From: CAZCGA01 sp964498075
GTDB taxonomy: Bacteria; Desulfobacterota; Binatia; HRBIN30
DNA length: 28,948 nucleotides
Assembly: GCA_964498075.1 (NCBI GenBank)
Contig: CAZCGA010000079.1
Location: forward strand, 1-28,948
Direction of reading: 5' to 3'
The translations under genes were made by a program, and so were the position numbers. This document shows positions 23,390-28,948 of this stretch, piece by piece; the stretch's first letter is position 1, and each line of letters starts with the position of its first letter. The notes under the pieces were generated by a model, which worked only from the letters and a program-made list of their open reading frames with translations, searched no databases and had not been told where the DNA came from.

Positions 23390-24907
23390 ATGGCGGCTCC
23401 GACAGGGCGAGTGGTGGATGTGCCGAAGACGCTGGTGCTCTGCGAGCCGCCATTCCTTTTCTGGGACCGCCGGATGGACCGACTGCGGCAGGGCGAGGAG
23501 ACGATTCCCGGTCTGGGCATGCTGGTGCTCGCCGCGGTTGCCCAACAGCGCGGTTACCGGGTCCACCTGATTGACGCGAAGCAACAAGGAAGCTCGTGCG
23601 ACGACGTCAGTGGCCAGATCGCCGCGCTGCGGCCGGACTACGTCGGGCTCTCCGCGACGACGATCTCGGTGACGAACGGTGCCCGCATCGCGGCGCGCGT
23701 GAAGGCGCTGCTGCCGGACGTCGTCACGATCCTCGGCGGGGCGCACGTGAGCGCCATCCCCGAACGGACACTGGAAGCGTTCCCGGGCATCGACTTCGGG
23801 GTAGTGGGGGAGGGCGAGGTGTCGCTCTTCGCGCTACTGGAGCGGCTCGAGCAGGGGCGTCCGGTCGATGACGTGCCGGGCCTGGCCTACCGATGCAACG
23901 GGACGGTGCGCGCGAACCCACGGGCGCCGTACATCGACGACCTCGATGAGCTGCCGATGCCGGCGTGGGATCTGCTGCCCGACTTTCCGCACCGCTTTCA
24001 GCCGTCGCTGTTCAGCTACCCGCGTACGCCGGTGGCGACGCTGATCACGTCGCGCGGCTGTCCGTTCTCCTGTTCCTTCTGCGACCGCTCCACGTCGGGC
24101 CGCAAGGGTCGCATGCACGGCGTCGACTACGTGGTGCGCATGTGCCGCCACCTCAGCGAGCTGGGGGTGCGCCACATCATCTTCGTCGATGATCTCTTCA
24201 CCGTACGCAAGCAGCGCGTCGTAGAGATGTGCCAGGCGTTTCTCGACAGCGGCTTCACCTTCACCTGGAGCTGCAACAGCCATCCGAACCTGCTCGACGC
24301 GGGCACGATGCAGCTCATGAAGCGGGCGGGGTGTTGGCAGATCGCGTACGGAATCGAGTCGGGCTCGCAGCGCATCCTCGACGTGGTCAAGCGCGAGGTT
24401 CGCATTCCGCGGATGCGTGAGACCCTGCGCATGACGCGCGCCGCCGGCATCCGCGCCAAGGGCTACGTCATGATCGGGCATCCGACGGAAGGCCTGGACA
24501 GCCTCGCGGAGACCGCCGAGTTTCTCCGCCACGTCGAGCTCGAGCTCTGCCAGATCACGAAGTTTACGCCGTATCCCGGTACGCCGTCGTATCCGACGAT
24601 CCGCCAGCACGGCGTCTTCGACGAAGACTGGGAGCGGATGAACGCGATGAACTTCATCTTCCTCCCGAACGGCTTGAGCGAGGAGACCCTCGAGACCTAC
24701 TTCGATCATCTCTATCGGATCTTCTACAGCCGGCCTGATGTCTTGTGGGGGCTGGCGAGGCTGCTCGTGCAAGAGCCCAAGTACCTGAAACGGCTCGGCG
24801 CCGCGGCGCTGGTCTACTTTCGCGGCAAGTTCGCGGCCGGGCGTTACCTCATTGGGCGCTTGCCGCGACGCTATCGCGTCGCCTTCAACTCGGGGACCGG
24901 CGGGTGA
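23390..24907 (+). CDS. B12-binding-type radical SAM enzyme (BchE/hopanoid-radical-SAM-like)
   Basis: A 505-aa enzyme with an N-terminal cobalamin-binding-type domain (TLVLCEPPFLFWD, then DYVGLSATTISV, ILGGAHVSAIPE and GVVGEGE at residues ~14-142) and a radical SAM barrel. The 4Fe-4S ligands are Cys224, Cys228 and Cys231 in TSRGCPFSCSFCDRS. The later GIESGSQRILDVVKR and FTPYPGTPSYPTI are typical of the BchE/HpnJ/HpnP-like group, whose members methylate or rearrange isoprenoid and tetrapyrrole skeletons. No hopanoid genes are in the window. The start could be ATG 23390 or a GTG at 23411 or 23420. A small exported protein overlaps its stop by GTGA. It may tailor the nearby lipid product or a separate membrane lipid. 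Confidence 0.9.
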   Translation: MAAPTGRVVDVPKTLVLCEPPFLFWDRRMDRLRQGEETIPGLGMLVLAAVAQQRGYRVHLIDAKQQGSSCDDVSGQIAALRPDYVGLSATTISVTNGARIAARVKALLPDVVTILGGAHVSAIPERTLEAFPGIDFGVVGEGEVSLFALLERLEQGRPVDDVPGLAYRCNGTVRANPRAPYIDDLDELPMPAWDLLPDFPHRFQPSLFSYPRTPVATLITSRGCPFSCSFCDRSTSGRKGRMHGVDYVVRMCRHLSELGVRHIIFVDDLFTVRKQRVVEMCQAFLDSGFTFTWSCNSHPNLLDAGTMQLMKRAGCWQIAYGIESGSQRILDVVKREVRIPRMRETLRMTRAAGIRAKGYVMIGHPTEGLDSLAETAEFLRHVELELCQITKFTPYPGTPSYPTIRQHGVFDEDWERMNAMNFIFLPNGLSEETLETYFDHLYRIFYSRPDVLWGLARLLVQEPKYLKRLGAAALVYFRGKFAAGRYLIGRLPRRYRVAFNSGTGG

Positions 24908-25200
24908 GCGTGCTCCGGCGCGTCGCCGTCGGCACGCTGCTCCTCTGTCTGCTCGCCACAGCTCCGCGGATCGCCGTGGCCGAGGACGAGCGCAGTACGT
25001 TCGGCGCCATGTGGCTGTCGATCGCGCATCCTGGGCTCGGCGAGTGGTACCTGAAGGGCTGGGGACGGTTCGAGGAGTGCCCGCAGCGAAAGTTCTGGCT
25101 GGGTTTCATCCCGCTCTACGGATGGCCGGGCTACCTGCAGGTCAAGTCGGCCATCGACGCCGCACACGGCGAGACCAACGACAAGCTCACGTTCGATTGA
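24904..25200 (+). CDS. Small exported protein (98 aa), unrecognised
   Basis: A 98-aa protein starting at the GTG that overlaps the radical SAM stop (GTGA). The N-terminus is a clear signal peptide (VAVGTLLLCLLATAPRIAVAED). The mature part is short and aromatic, with WLSIAHPGLGEWYLKGW and FWLGFIPLYGWPGYLQ, which could be membrane-dipping or hydrophobic-surface segments. The Pro-Gly-Leu-Gly pattern loosely recalls small proteins with a PGLGE/Q-type turn such as DUF5683, but the match is too weak to name. Strict coupling to the radical SAM gene suggests a shared task, possibly at the membrane or periplasm. Confidence 0.7.
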   Translation: MSVLRRVAVGTLLLCLLATAPRIAVAEDERSTFGAMWLSIAHPGLGEWYLKGWGRFEECPQRKFWLGFIPLYGWPGYLQVKSAIDAAHGETNDKLTFD

Positions 25201-25327
25201 TCGGAGCCTCGACTGCGGCGCTTCATTGTGCCCCGAACCCGTTGTTGGTAGGAATGACGGCCGATTCGCGGGCTGCAGACGGCCGGTCAAGTTGCCGGTC
25301 GTCGAACGTTGAGAGAGGAGAGTGCAG

Positions 25328-25957
25328 ATGAAGCGCTTCGCGGTTGTCGTTGTGGTCGGAGTTCTCGCTGCCTGCAAGCCGGCCCTGACGCCGGAAACGC
25401 TGCAGCAGTATCAGAGTCGTACCCTCTATACGTGCTGCAACTTCTACCACGAGAGTGACGCGATCAACGATGCCAACTACCACGTGGGGACCATCGTTCC
25501 ACTCGGTTCGCCGGTGCAGGTCCAAGCCGCAGGGCGAAACTCCATCACCTTCACGGCGGCCGGGACGAAGCTCACTCTCAGTCATGACTACGGCAAGGAT
25601 CAGGAGCCATTCCAGCAGTACGTCGATAAGGTCCTCGTGCCAGGCGATCCACGCTCGAAGCTTGCGAGCTTCCCGCGCAGCGCGCAGGACGCCATCCGCG
25701 ATGGGCGCGTGGAAAAAGGTATGACACGCGAGCAAGTGATCCTCTCGCTGGGATACCCCGCGACCCACCGCACGCCGTCCACCGCAGCGCCCGAGTGGAC
25801 ATACTGGTACAACCGCTGGGTCACCTACAAAGTCGCCTTCGACGATACCGGCAAGGTCGCGAACGTCATCGGTCGCCCCGCACCGACGGAGGATCGGCCG
25901 ATCACACCAAATGCGCCACCGCCGCGACCCACTTCGAAGCCCAAGAAGCGCAAGTGA
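25328..25957 (+). CDS. BamE/SmpA-like lipoprotein
   Basis: A 209-aa lipoprotein. The ATG at 25328 has AGGAG 7 nt upstream, a strong Shine-Dalgarno, and is preferred to the GTG at 25322. The leader ends in VLAAC (mature Cys16). A domain with LYTCCNFYHESDAIND and strands near residues 60-80 precedes a C-terminal SmpA/OmlA-like unit (VEKGMTREQVILSLGYPATH, then TYWYNRWVTYKVAFDDTGKV), ending in a Pro/Lys-rich tail. A CC pair near residue 37 is unusual in the envelope and could be a disulfide or metal site. It lies 127 bp after the small exported protein. It is probably an outer-membrane assembly or scaffolding lipoprotein; the specific role is unknown. Confidence 0.78.
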   Translation: MKRFAVVVVVGVLAACKPALTPETLQQYQSRTLYTCCNFYHESDAINDANYHVGTIVPLGSPVQVQAAGRNSITFTAAGTKLTLSHDYGKDQEPFQQYVDKVLVPGDPRSKLASFPRSAQDAIRDGRVEKGMTREQVILSLGYPATHRTPSTAAPEWTYWYNRWVTYKVAFDDTGKVANVIGRPAPTEDRPITPNAPPPRPTSKPKKRK

Positions 25958-26042
25958 CGGACGCAGCCGCGCGCCGCGTTCCAGTGTTGCGGTAGCGGGG
26001 CTGCAATTGCCCTCTATGCCACGAGCTGTTAGCTGAAGCGTG

Positions 26043-27035
26043 ATGGGTGCTGTCTCGCCGACACCGCCGCGGCTGCTCCAGAGGCTGCGATACGACGGCC
26101 TGTGGTGGCGCAAGTTCGCCTACCTGGGTTGCGTCTACGGTCCCGAGTGGTGGAAACGCTACTCACCGCCGGTGTTTGCTGCGATCATCTTCCTCCTGAC
26201 GGGACGCAATCGACGCGGTGCGGTTGCCAACATGCAGCGGATTCTCGGCCACCCCGGTCGGGCGCGTGCAGAGCTCGCCGCGCTGCGCATGTTCGCGCAG
26301 TTCGCCCATTGCATGACTGAGACGATGGAGTATTACGGCCCGCGCCCCAAGCCGGTTCAGCTCGACGCGCCGGAGCGCGATGACATTGCCCAAGCGTTGA
26401 GTGAAGGACGCGGGGCGGTGGTGGTCACGGGCCATTTCGGCAACTGGGACATCGCTGCGAAGGGGCTGCGCGAATACGGACGCCCCATCAACGTCGTGAT
26501 GGCGCGTGAGGTCAATGCGACTACGCACGAGTACGTGCTCGCGGCACGCGAGCGGGCCGGGGTTCACGTCCTCTATTCCGACAGCTCGGTGTTCTCGTCG
26601 CTCAACATGATTCGGGCACTGCGCCGCAACGAAATCGTGGCGATCCAGCTCGACCGTCCGCTGGGCGCCGGCGCAGCGCGGCTCGTGCCGTTCTTCGGCG
26701 CGGCAGCGCCATTCCCCTCCGGGCCGTTCGTGCTGGCGCGGGTGTCCGGGGCGCCATTGATCGCCGTCTTCATCCCGCGACTCGGTCCGCGGCACTATGC
26801 GATTCGCGTCTGCGGCCGCTTCAATCTAGCGCGCGAATCGCGTGACGGCCGCGCGCTCGACCGTGTGATGAGTGAAGTGGCGCGCGCCTTTGAGCAAACG
26901 GTGCGTGAGTTCCCGACGCAGTGGTTCCAGTTCGTAGCCTTCTGGCCGGACGAGCCGCAGGCCGACCAGGTGGATGCACCCTCCGGCGATCGGGATGCAG
27001 AGCGGGTGCGCCGCGTCGTTGACGCCGGTGGCTGA
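26043..27035 (+). CDS. LpxL/HtrB-like lipid acyltransferase
   Basis: A 330-aa member of the lysophospholipid acyltransferase superfamily. The catalytic HxxxxD-type motif is His131-Asp136 in VVTGHFGNWDIAAKG. Family features around it are NMQRILGH near residue 65, AIQLDRPLGAGAARLVPFFG (substrate-binding Arg region) and a C-terminal QWFQFVAFWP. LpxL-like enzymes transfer an acyl chain from ACP or CoA to a lipid acceptor at the inner membrane. Acyltransferases of this family are standard in aryl polyene, xanthomonadin and flexirubin clusters, where they attach the polyene chain to a lipid anchor. A GTG at 26040 directly precedes the ATG. It overlaps the halogenase-like gene by 8 bp. That makes it a plausible member of the same pathway, although 7 kb from the ketosynthases. 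Confidence 0.88.
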   Translation: MGAVSPTPPRLLQRLRYDGLWWRKFAYLGCVYGPEWWKRYSPPVFAAIIFLLTGRNRRGAVANMQRILGHPGRARAELAALRMFAQFAHCMTETMEYYGPRPKPVQLDAPERDDIAQALSEGRGAVVVTGHFGNWDIAAKGLREYGRPINVVMAREVNATTHEYVLAARERAGVHVLYSDSSVFSSLNMIRALRRNEIVAIQLDRPLGAGAARLVPFFGAAAPFPSGPFVLARVSGAPLIAVFIPRLGPRHYAIRVCGRFNLARESRDGRALDRVMSEVARAFEQTVREFPTQWFQFVAFWPDEPQADQVDAPSGDRDAERVRRVVDAGG

Positions 27036-27258
27036 CTGCGACGTCATCGTGATCGGCGGCGGGCCTGCGGGCAGCGTCGCCGCAGGGTTCCTGGCCCAGT
27101 CGGGAGTTCGCGTACGTCTTTTCGAGAAGGAGTACTTCCCGCGCTATCACATCGGCGAGTCGTTGCTATCGGCGACGTTGCCCATTCTCGATGCGCTGGG
27201 GGTCATGCCCGAGGTCGAGCGCGCCGGGTTCGTGTGCAAGCCCGGTACTGGGATGGTT
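27028..27258 (+). pseudogene. FAD-dependent halogenase-like oxidoreductase, N-terminal fragment
   Basis: Only the first ~77 residues are recognisable, from the GTG at 27028 overlapping the acyltransferase stop. They include the FAD Rossmann loop IGGGPAGSVAAGFLAQ and the segment FPRYHIGESLLSAT, which is characteristic of flavin-dependent halogenases and related oxidoreductases of ~400-550 residues. After GTGM-V (about 27258) the family-like sequence stops: the expected WG-type continuation is absent, and the frame runs on through antisense to the next gene until 27372. The gene is therefore truncated at a rearrangement or assembly junction. A halogenase-like flavoprotein next to an acyltransferase fits flexirubin- and xanthomonadin-type clusters, which carry halogenated chains. 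Confidence 0.7.
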
Positions 27259-27262
27259 GAGC

Positions 27263-27739
27263 CTACCAGGAGGCCATCTTGCCGTCGGCAACAAGGCCCT
27301 CGAGCTGCCGGAAGAGGATCGGAACCCCCAGTCGCGACCCGAGGGCTTCTCGCCGTTTTTCGGGATCTCTAGAGCGCGCTATCCAGCATAGCGATGCGAG
27401 GCATCTCAGCGCGACGAACGCTTCGAGATCCGCCTCGTTCGTTACGGGCAGCGGCGCGACCTCCTCGTAGCCGGCGAGAACAGCCTCACGTAGCTCCATG
27501 GAGGCCTGGGTCTGACAGAGCAGCTCGTGCAACATGACCCCCAGGTCGAACATGTAGTGTCCCCAGCCGCAATCGTTGAAGTCGATGATCGCGATCTCTC
27601 CATTGGTGATGAGCATGTTCCCCGGGTGGGTGTCGGAGTGGATCAAGCCGTAATGACGGGAATCTCGATCGAGTTGTTCCATCACAACCCGCACTCTGGC
27701 GCTCGCATCGCGGAGCACCTCAAAGCGGCGAGCGTCCAA
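27263..27739 (-). pseudogene. Aminoglycoside-phosphotransferase/homoserine-kinase-like fragment
   Basis: The C-terminal lobe of an APH/choline-kinase-type protein. The catalytic HSDTHPGNML (HxDxHxxN) and metal-binding IIDFNDCGWGHYMFDLG are intact, followed by an apparently normal C-terminus ending in GKMASW. The frame starts at a TTG; family-like sequence may extend upstream to a PTW motif near 27770, but the open frame hits a stop at 27875 with no start codon. The ATP-binding N-lobe of ~150 residues is absent, so the protein cannot be a working kinase as read here. Its stop lies 5 bp from the breakpoint in the flavoprotein gene, so both genes are broken in one small region. A chimeric contig or a real rearrangement are both possible. 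Confidence 0.7.
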
Positions 27740-27849
27740 GTCGACCGCTGCCTGCCCCCCTCCGTCAATCCAAGTCGGCAGGGCGTACCCGCCGGTGGCC
27801 CGAGCGGCGGCTTGTACGTCGGAGACGCAATGGCTCGAGTCCGGACACG

Positions 27850-28362
27850 TCAGAGCCTCATGACCAGCTGGATTTCACGAACGTGGTCCCGGGGCGGTGG
27901 CAGCGTGCCGACTTCGCCGTTAGGAACGAAGCCCTTGCGAGTATAGAGAGCGATCGCGGGCGTGTTCCTCTCGCCCACGTCCAGGAGTAAGCGATTCAAC
28001 CCTTGAGTCCTGGCCCAATGGACGACGGCGTCAACCAGGGCTGAGCCAATGCCTTGGCGCCGTGCTTCGGGCGCCACCCACATGGAGATCAAGTAGCCGG
28101 CGTCCCGGAAATGATCGTGGGGCGTGCCCCTCACAAGCCCCAGGTCGCAGCCGCTGGCGGTCGCAACAAACGTGGTAAGCTGCTCTAGCTGGCGGTTCCA
28201 GCTTTCGGGAGGTCGGGCTGCGGCTTCCTCCAAGGTTGTCCCGAAGGCATCCGGGGCATCTCGGAGGGCACGAAGCCGTATCGCGCGCAGTCGCTCTCCG
28301 TCACCGGCACTGAGATGCTCGATGCTCGCGGGCTGCGGTCTCGCTCCTACTCTCGCCGGCAT
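27850..28362 (-). CDS. GNAT-family N-acetyltransferase
   Basis: A 170-aa acetyltransferase. The acetyl-CoA loop is VAPEARRQGIGSALVDAVV (RRxGIGxA, motif A), preceded by the usual beta-strands, and the C-terminal GERNTPAIALYTRKGFVP is the typical motif B. The ATG at 28362 fits family length; a TTG at 28401 in the same frame lies inside the attC-like site and is less likely. The N-terminal HLSAGDGERLRAIRLRAL is the standard GNAT start. It is on the - strand with an attC-like site 34 bp upstream of its start, so it could be a gene cassette. The substrate is unknown. It is not visibly related to the lipid cluster. Confidence 0.88.
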   Translation of the reverse strand: MPARVGARPQPASIEHLSAGDGERLRAIRLRALRDAPDAFGTTLEEAAARPPESWNRQLEQLTTFVATASGCDLGLVRGTPHDHFRDAGYLISMWVAPEARRQGIGSALVDAVVHWARTQGLNRLLLDVGERNTPAIALYTRKGFVPNGEVGTLPPPRDHVREIQLVMRL

Positions 28363-28395
28363 TTCTCTTGTCGCTGGTCTTCGCACTCCTGGTCC

Positions 28396-28485
28396 GTACA
28401 ACGCCTTGGCACTGAGCCGCCGGCGCAGCGGCGTTCGCGTCTGGCAGGCCAGCTCAAGCCGGGCGGCTCCAGCGGCTTGTTGGGC
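28396..28485 (-). repeat. attC-like site (integron cassette recombination site candidate)
   Basis: On the - strand, GCCCAAC (28485-28479) fits the RYYYAAC box. It is followed by AAGCCGCTGGAGC, an inner arm GGAGCCGCC that pairs with GGCGGCTC (28421-28414), and a closing GTTGTAC (28402-28396) where GTTRRRY is expected. The ~90-bp length, the inner stem and the ACAAGCCGCTGGAGC flavour are those of attC sites. The closing box is imperfect. No integrase is in the window. It lies between the 28529 gene and the GNAT gene, both on the - strand, in the position expected after a cassette gene. Confidence 0.45.
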
Positions 28486-28528
28486 CGCAACCCACCTGCC
28501 GCCCCATCGTCCGTTCCCAGGATGATGC

Positions 28529-28948
28529 TCATGTCCTTACTCTCAGCGCGTCGAGCAAGAACTCGAGGCGGTCGTTGCCCCAGAAGCGCTCACCGCCGAC
28601 GACGAAGAGCGGCACGCCGAAGACCCGCTCCTCGAAGCCGGCCAGGGCCCGTGCCCAGAACGCGTCGCGATAGTGCTCGTCGTCGAGCCCCTTCAAGAAG
28701 TCGGCACGCGAGAGCCCCGCATCACGGGCGCAGTTGCCGAGCACGTCGCGGTCGATGTCACGCCCCTGGAACCAGAGGGCTCGGAAGACCCCGTTTCGGT
28801 ATGCGCGCTCCGTGCTCTTCTCCCGCGCGACGTAGTAGCCGATCGACGCGTCCATCGCGTCGATCGGCCCTTGGGGTGGAGCTGATGAGTTCCAGGGCAG
28901 GCCGAGCTTGCGCGCCCAGCGCGCAGCGTCCTCGTACTGATAGCTGCG
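28529..28948 (-). CDS. 2-hydroxychromene-2-carboxylate isomerase/DsbA-like (GST kappa) protein, partial
   Basis: The C-terminal ~140 residues of a thioredoxin-fold protein that enters from the right edge. The segment EDAARWARKLGLPWN, then KSTERAYRNGVFRALWFQGRD, and the end VFGVPLFVVGGERFWGNDRLEFL match the HCCA isomerase/GST-kappa family, in which the cis-Pro loop GVPxFVV and the FWGxDRLxF tail are diagnostic. Such proteins isomerise 2-hydroxychromene-2-carboxylate in aromatic degradation using glutathione, or act as generic disulfide-type enzymes. The active-site N-terminus is outside the window, so function cannot be settled. It is followed by an attC-like site at 28485-28396. Confidence 0.85.
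   Translation of the reverse strand, partial: RSYQYEDAARWARKLGLPWNSSAPPQGPIDAMDASIGYYVAREKSTERAYRNGVFRALWFQGRDIDRDVLGNCARDAGLSRADFLKGLDDEHYRDAFWARALAGFEERVFGVPLFVVGGERFWGNDRLEFLLDALRVRT

Overview
The window is about 29 kb of GC-rich DNA from a diderm (Gram-negative) bacterium. The evidence for two membranes is a LolA-like carrier, a LolB-like lipoprotein, an Omp85-type barrel, several lipoproteins with lipobox cysteines and an LpxL-type acyltransferase. Gene content resembles soil or sediment lineages formerly grouped as deltaproteobacteria, but nothing here fixes the taxon. I see no rRNA, tRNA or CRISPR array. No stretch longer than about 300 bases lacks a gene; the largest gap is 229 bp (11711-11939).

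Layout. (1) 1-2179 is housekeeping: the C-terminal ~90% of argininosuccinate synthase (argG) and a divergent YchF-type NTPase. (2) 2212-5611 is a two-gene unit: a secreted TPR protein and an unusual fusion of a peptidase-M1-like domain with a degenerate zinc motif to an Omp85-like outer-membrane barrel. (3) 5709-18913 is a type II fatty acid/polyketide cluster on the + strand: acyl carrier protein, LolA-like carrier, FabZ-like hotdog protein lacking the catalytic His, LolB/DUF3261-like lipoprotein, MMPL/RND exporter, PaaK-like AMP ligase, ketosynthase plus chain-length-factor-like partner, B12-binding-type radical SAM enzyme, FabG-like ketoreductase, and a second ketosynthase plus partner. (4) 18932-20137 on the - strand is a ThiH/HydG-like radical SAM enzyme convergent with that cluster. 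(5) 20246-22818 is a tightly packed group: small exported peptide, polysaccharide deacetylase, lysylphosphatidylglycerol-synthase-type membrane protein, and ICMT-like membrane methyltransferase. (6) 22870-25957 holds two BamE/SmpA-like lipoproteins flanking a second B12-type radical SAM enzyme and a small exported protein. (7) 26043-27258 holds an LpxL-like acyltransferase and the N-terminal fragment of a FAD-dependent halogenase-like enzyme. (8) From about 27259 the sequence changes abruptly to a different - strand neighbourhood: N-terminally truncated aminoglycoside-phosphotransferase-like fragment, GNAT acetyltransferase, an attC-like site, and a partial 2-hydroxychromene-2-carboxylate isomerase/DsbA-like protein.

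How it fits together (inference). The ACP, paired ketosynthases, ketoreductase, hotdog protein, AMP ligase, LolA/LolB-like pair, MMPL exporter, acyltransferase and halogenase-like flavoprotein are the parts list of aryl polyene, xanthomonadin and flexirubin clusters. Those make a polyene on an ACP and move the lipid to the outer membrane. What sets this version apart is the radical SAM enzymes, one of them inside the ketosynthase operon, which recalls ladderane-type clusters. The product is therefore likely an outer-membrane lipid or pigment of undetermined structure. The operons show nine 4-bp ATGA/GTGA overlaps, so tight co-translation is expected.
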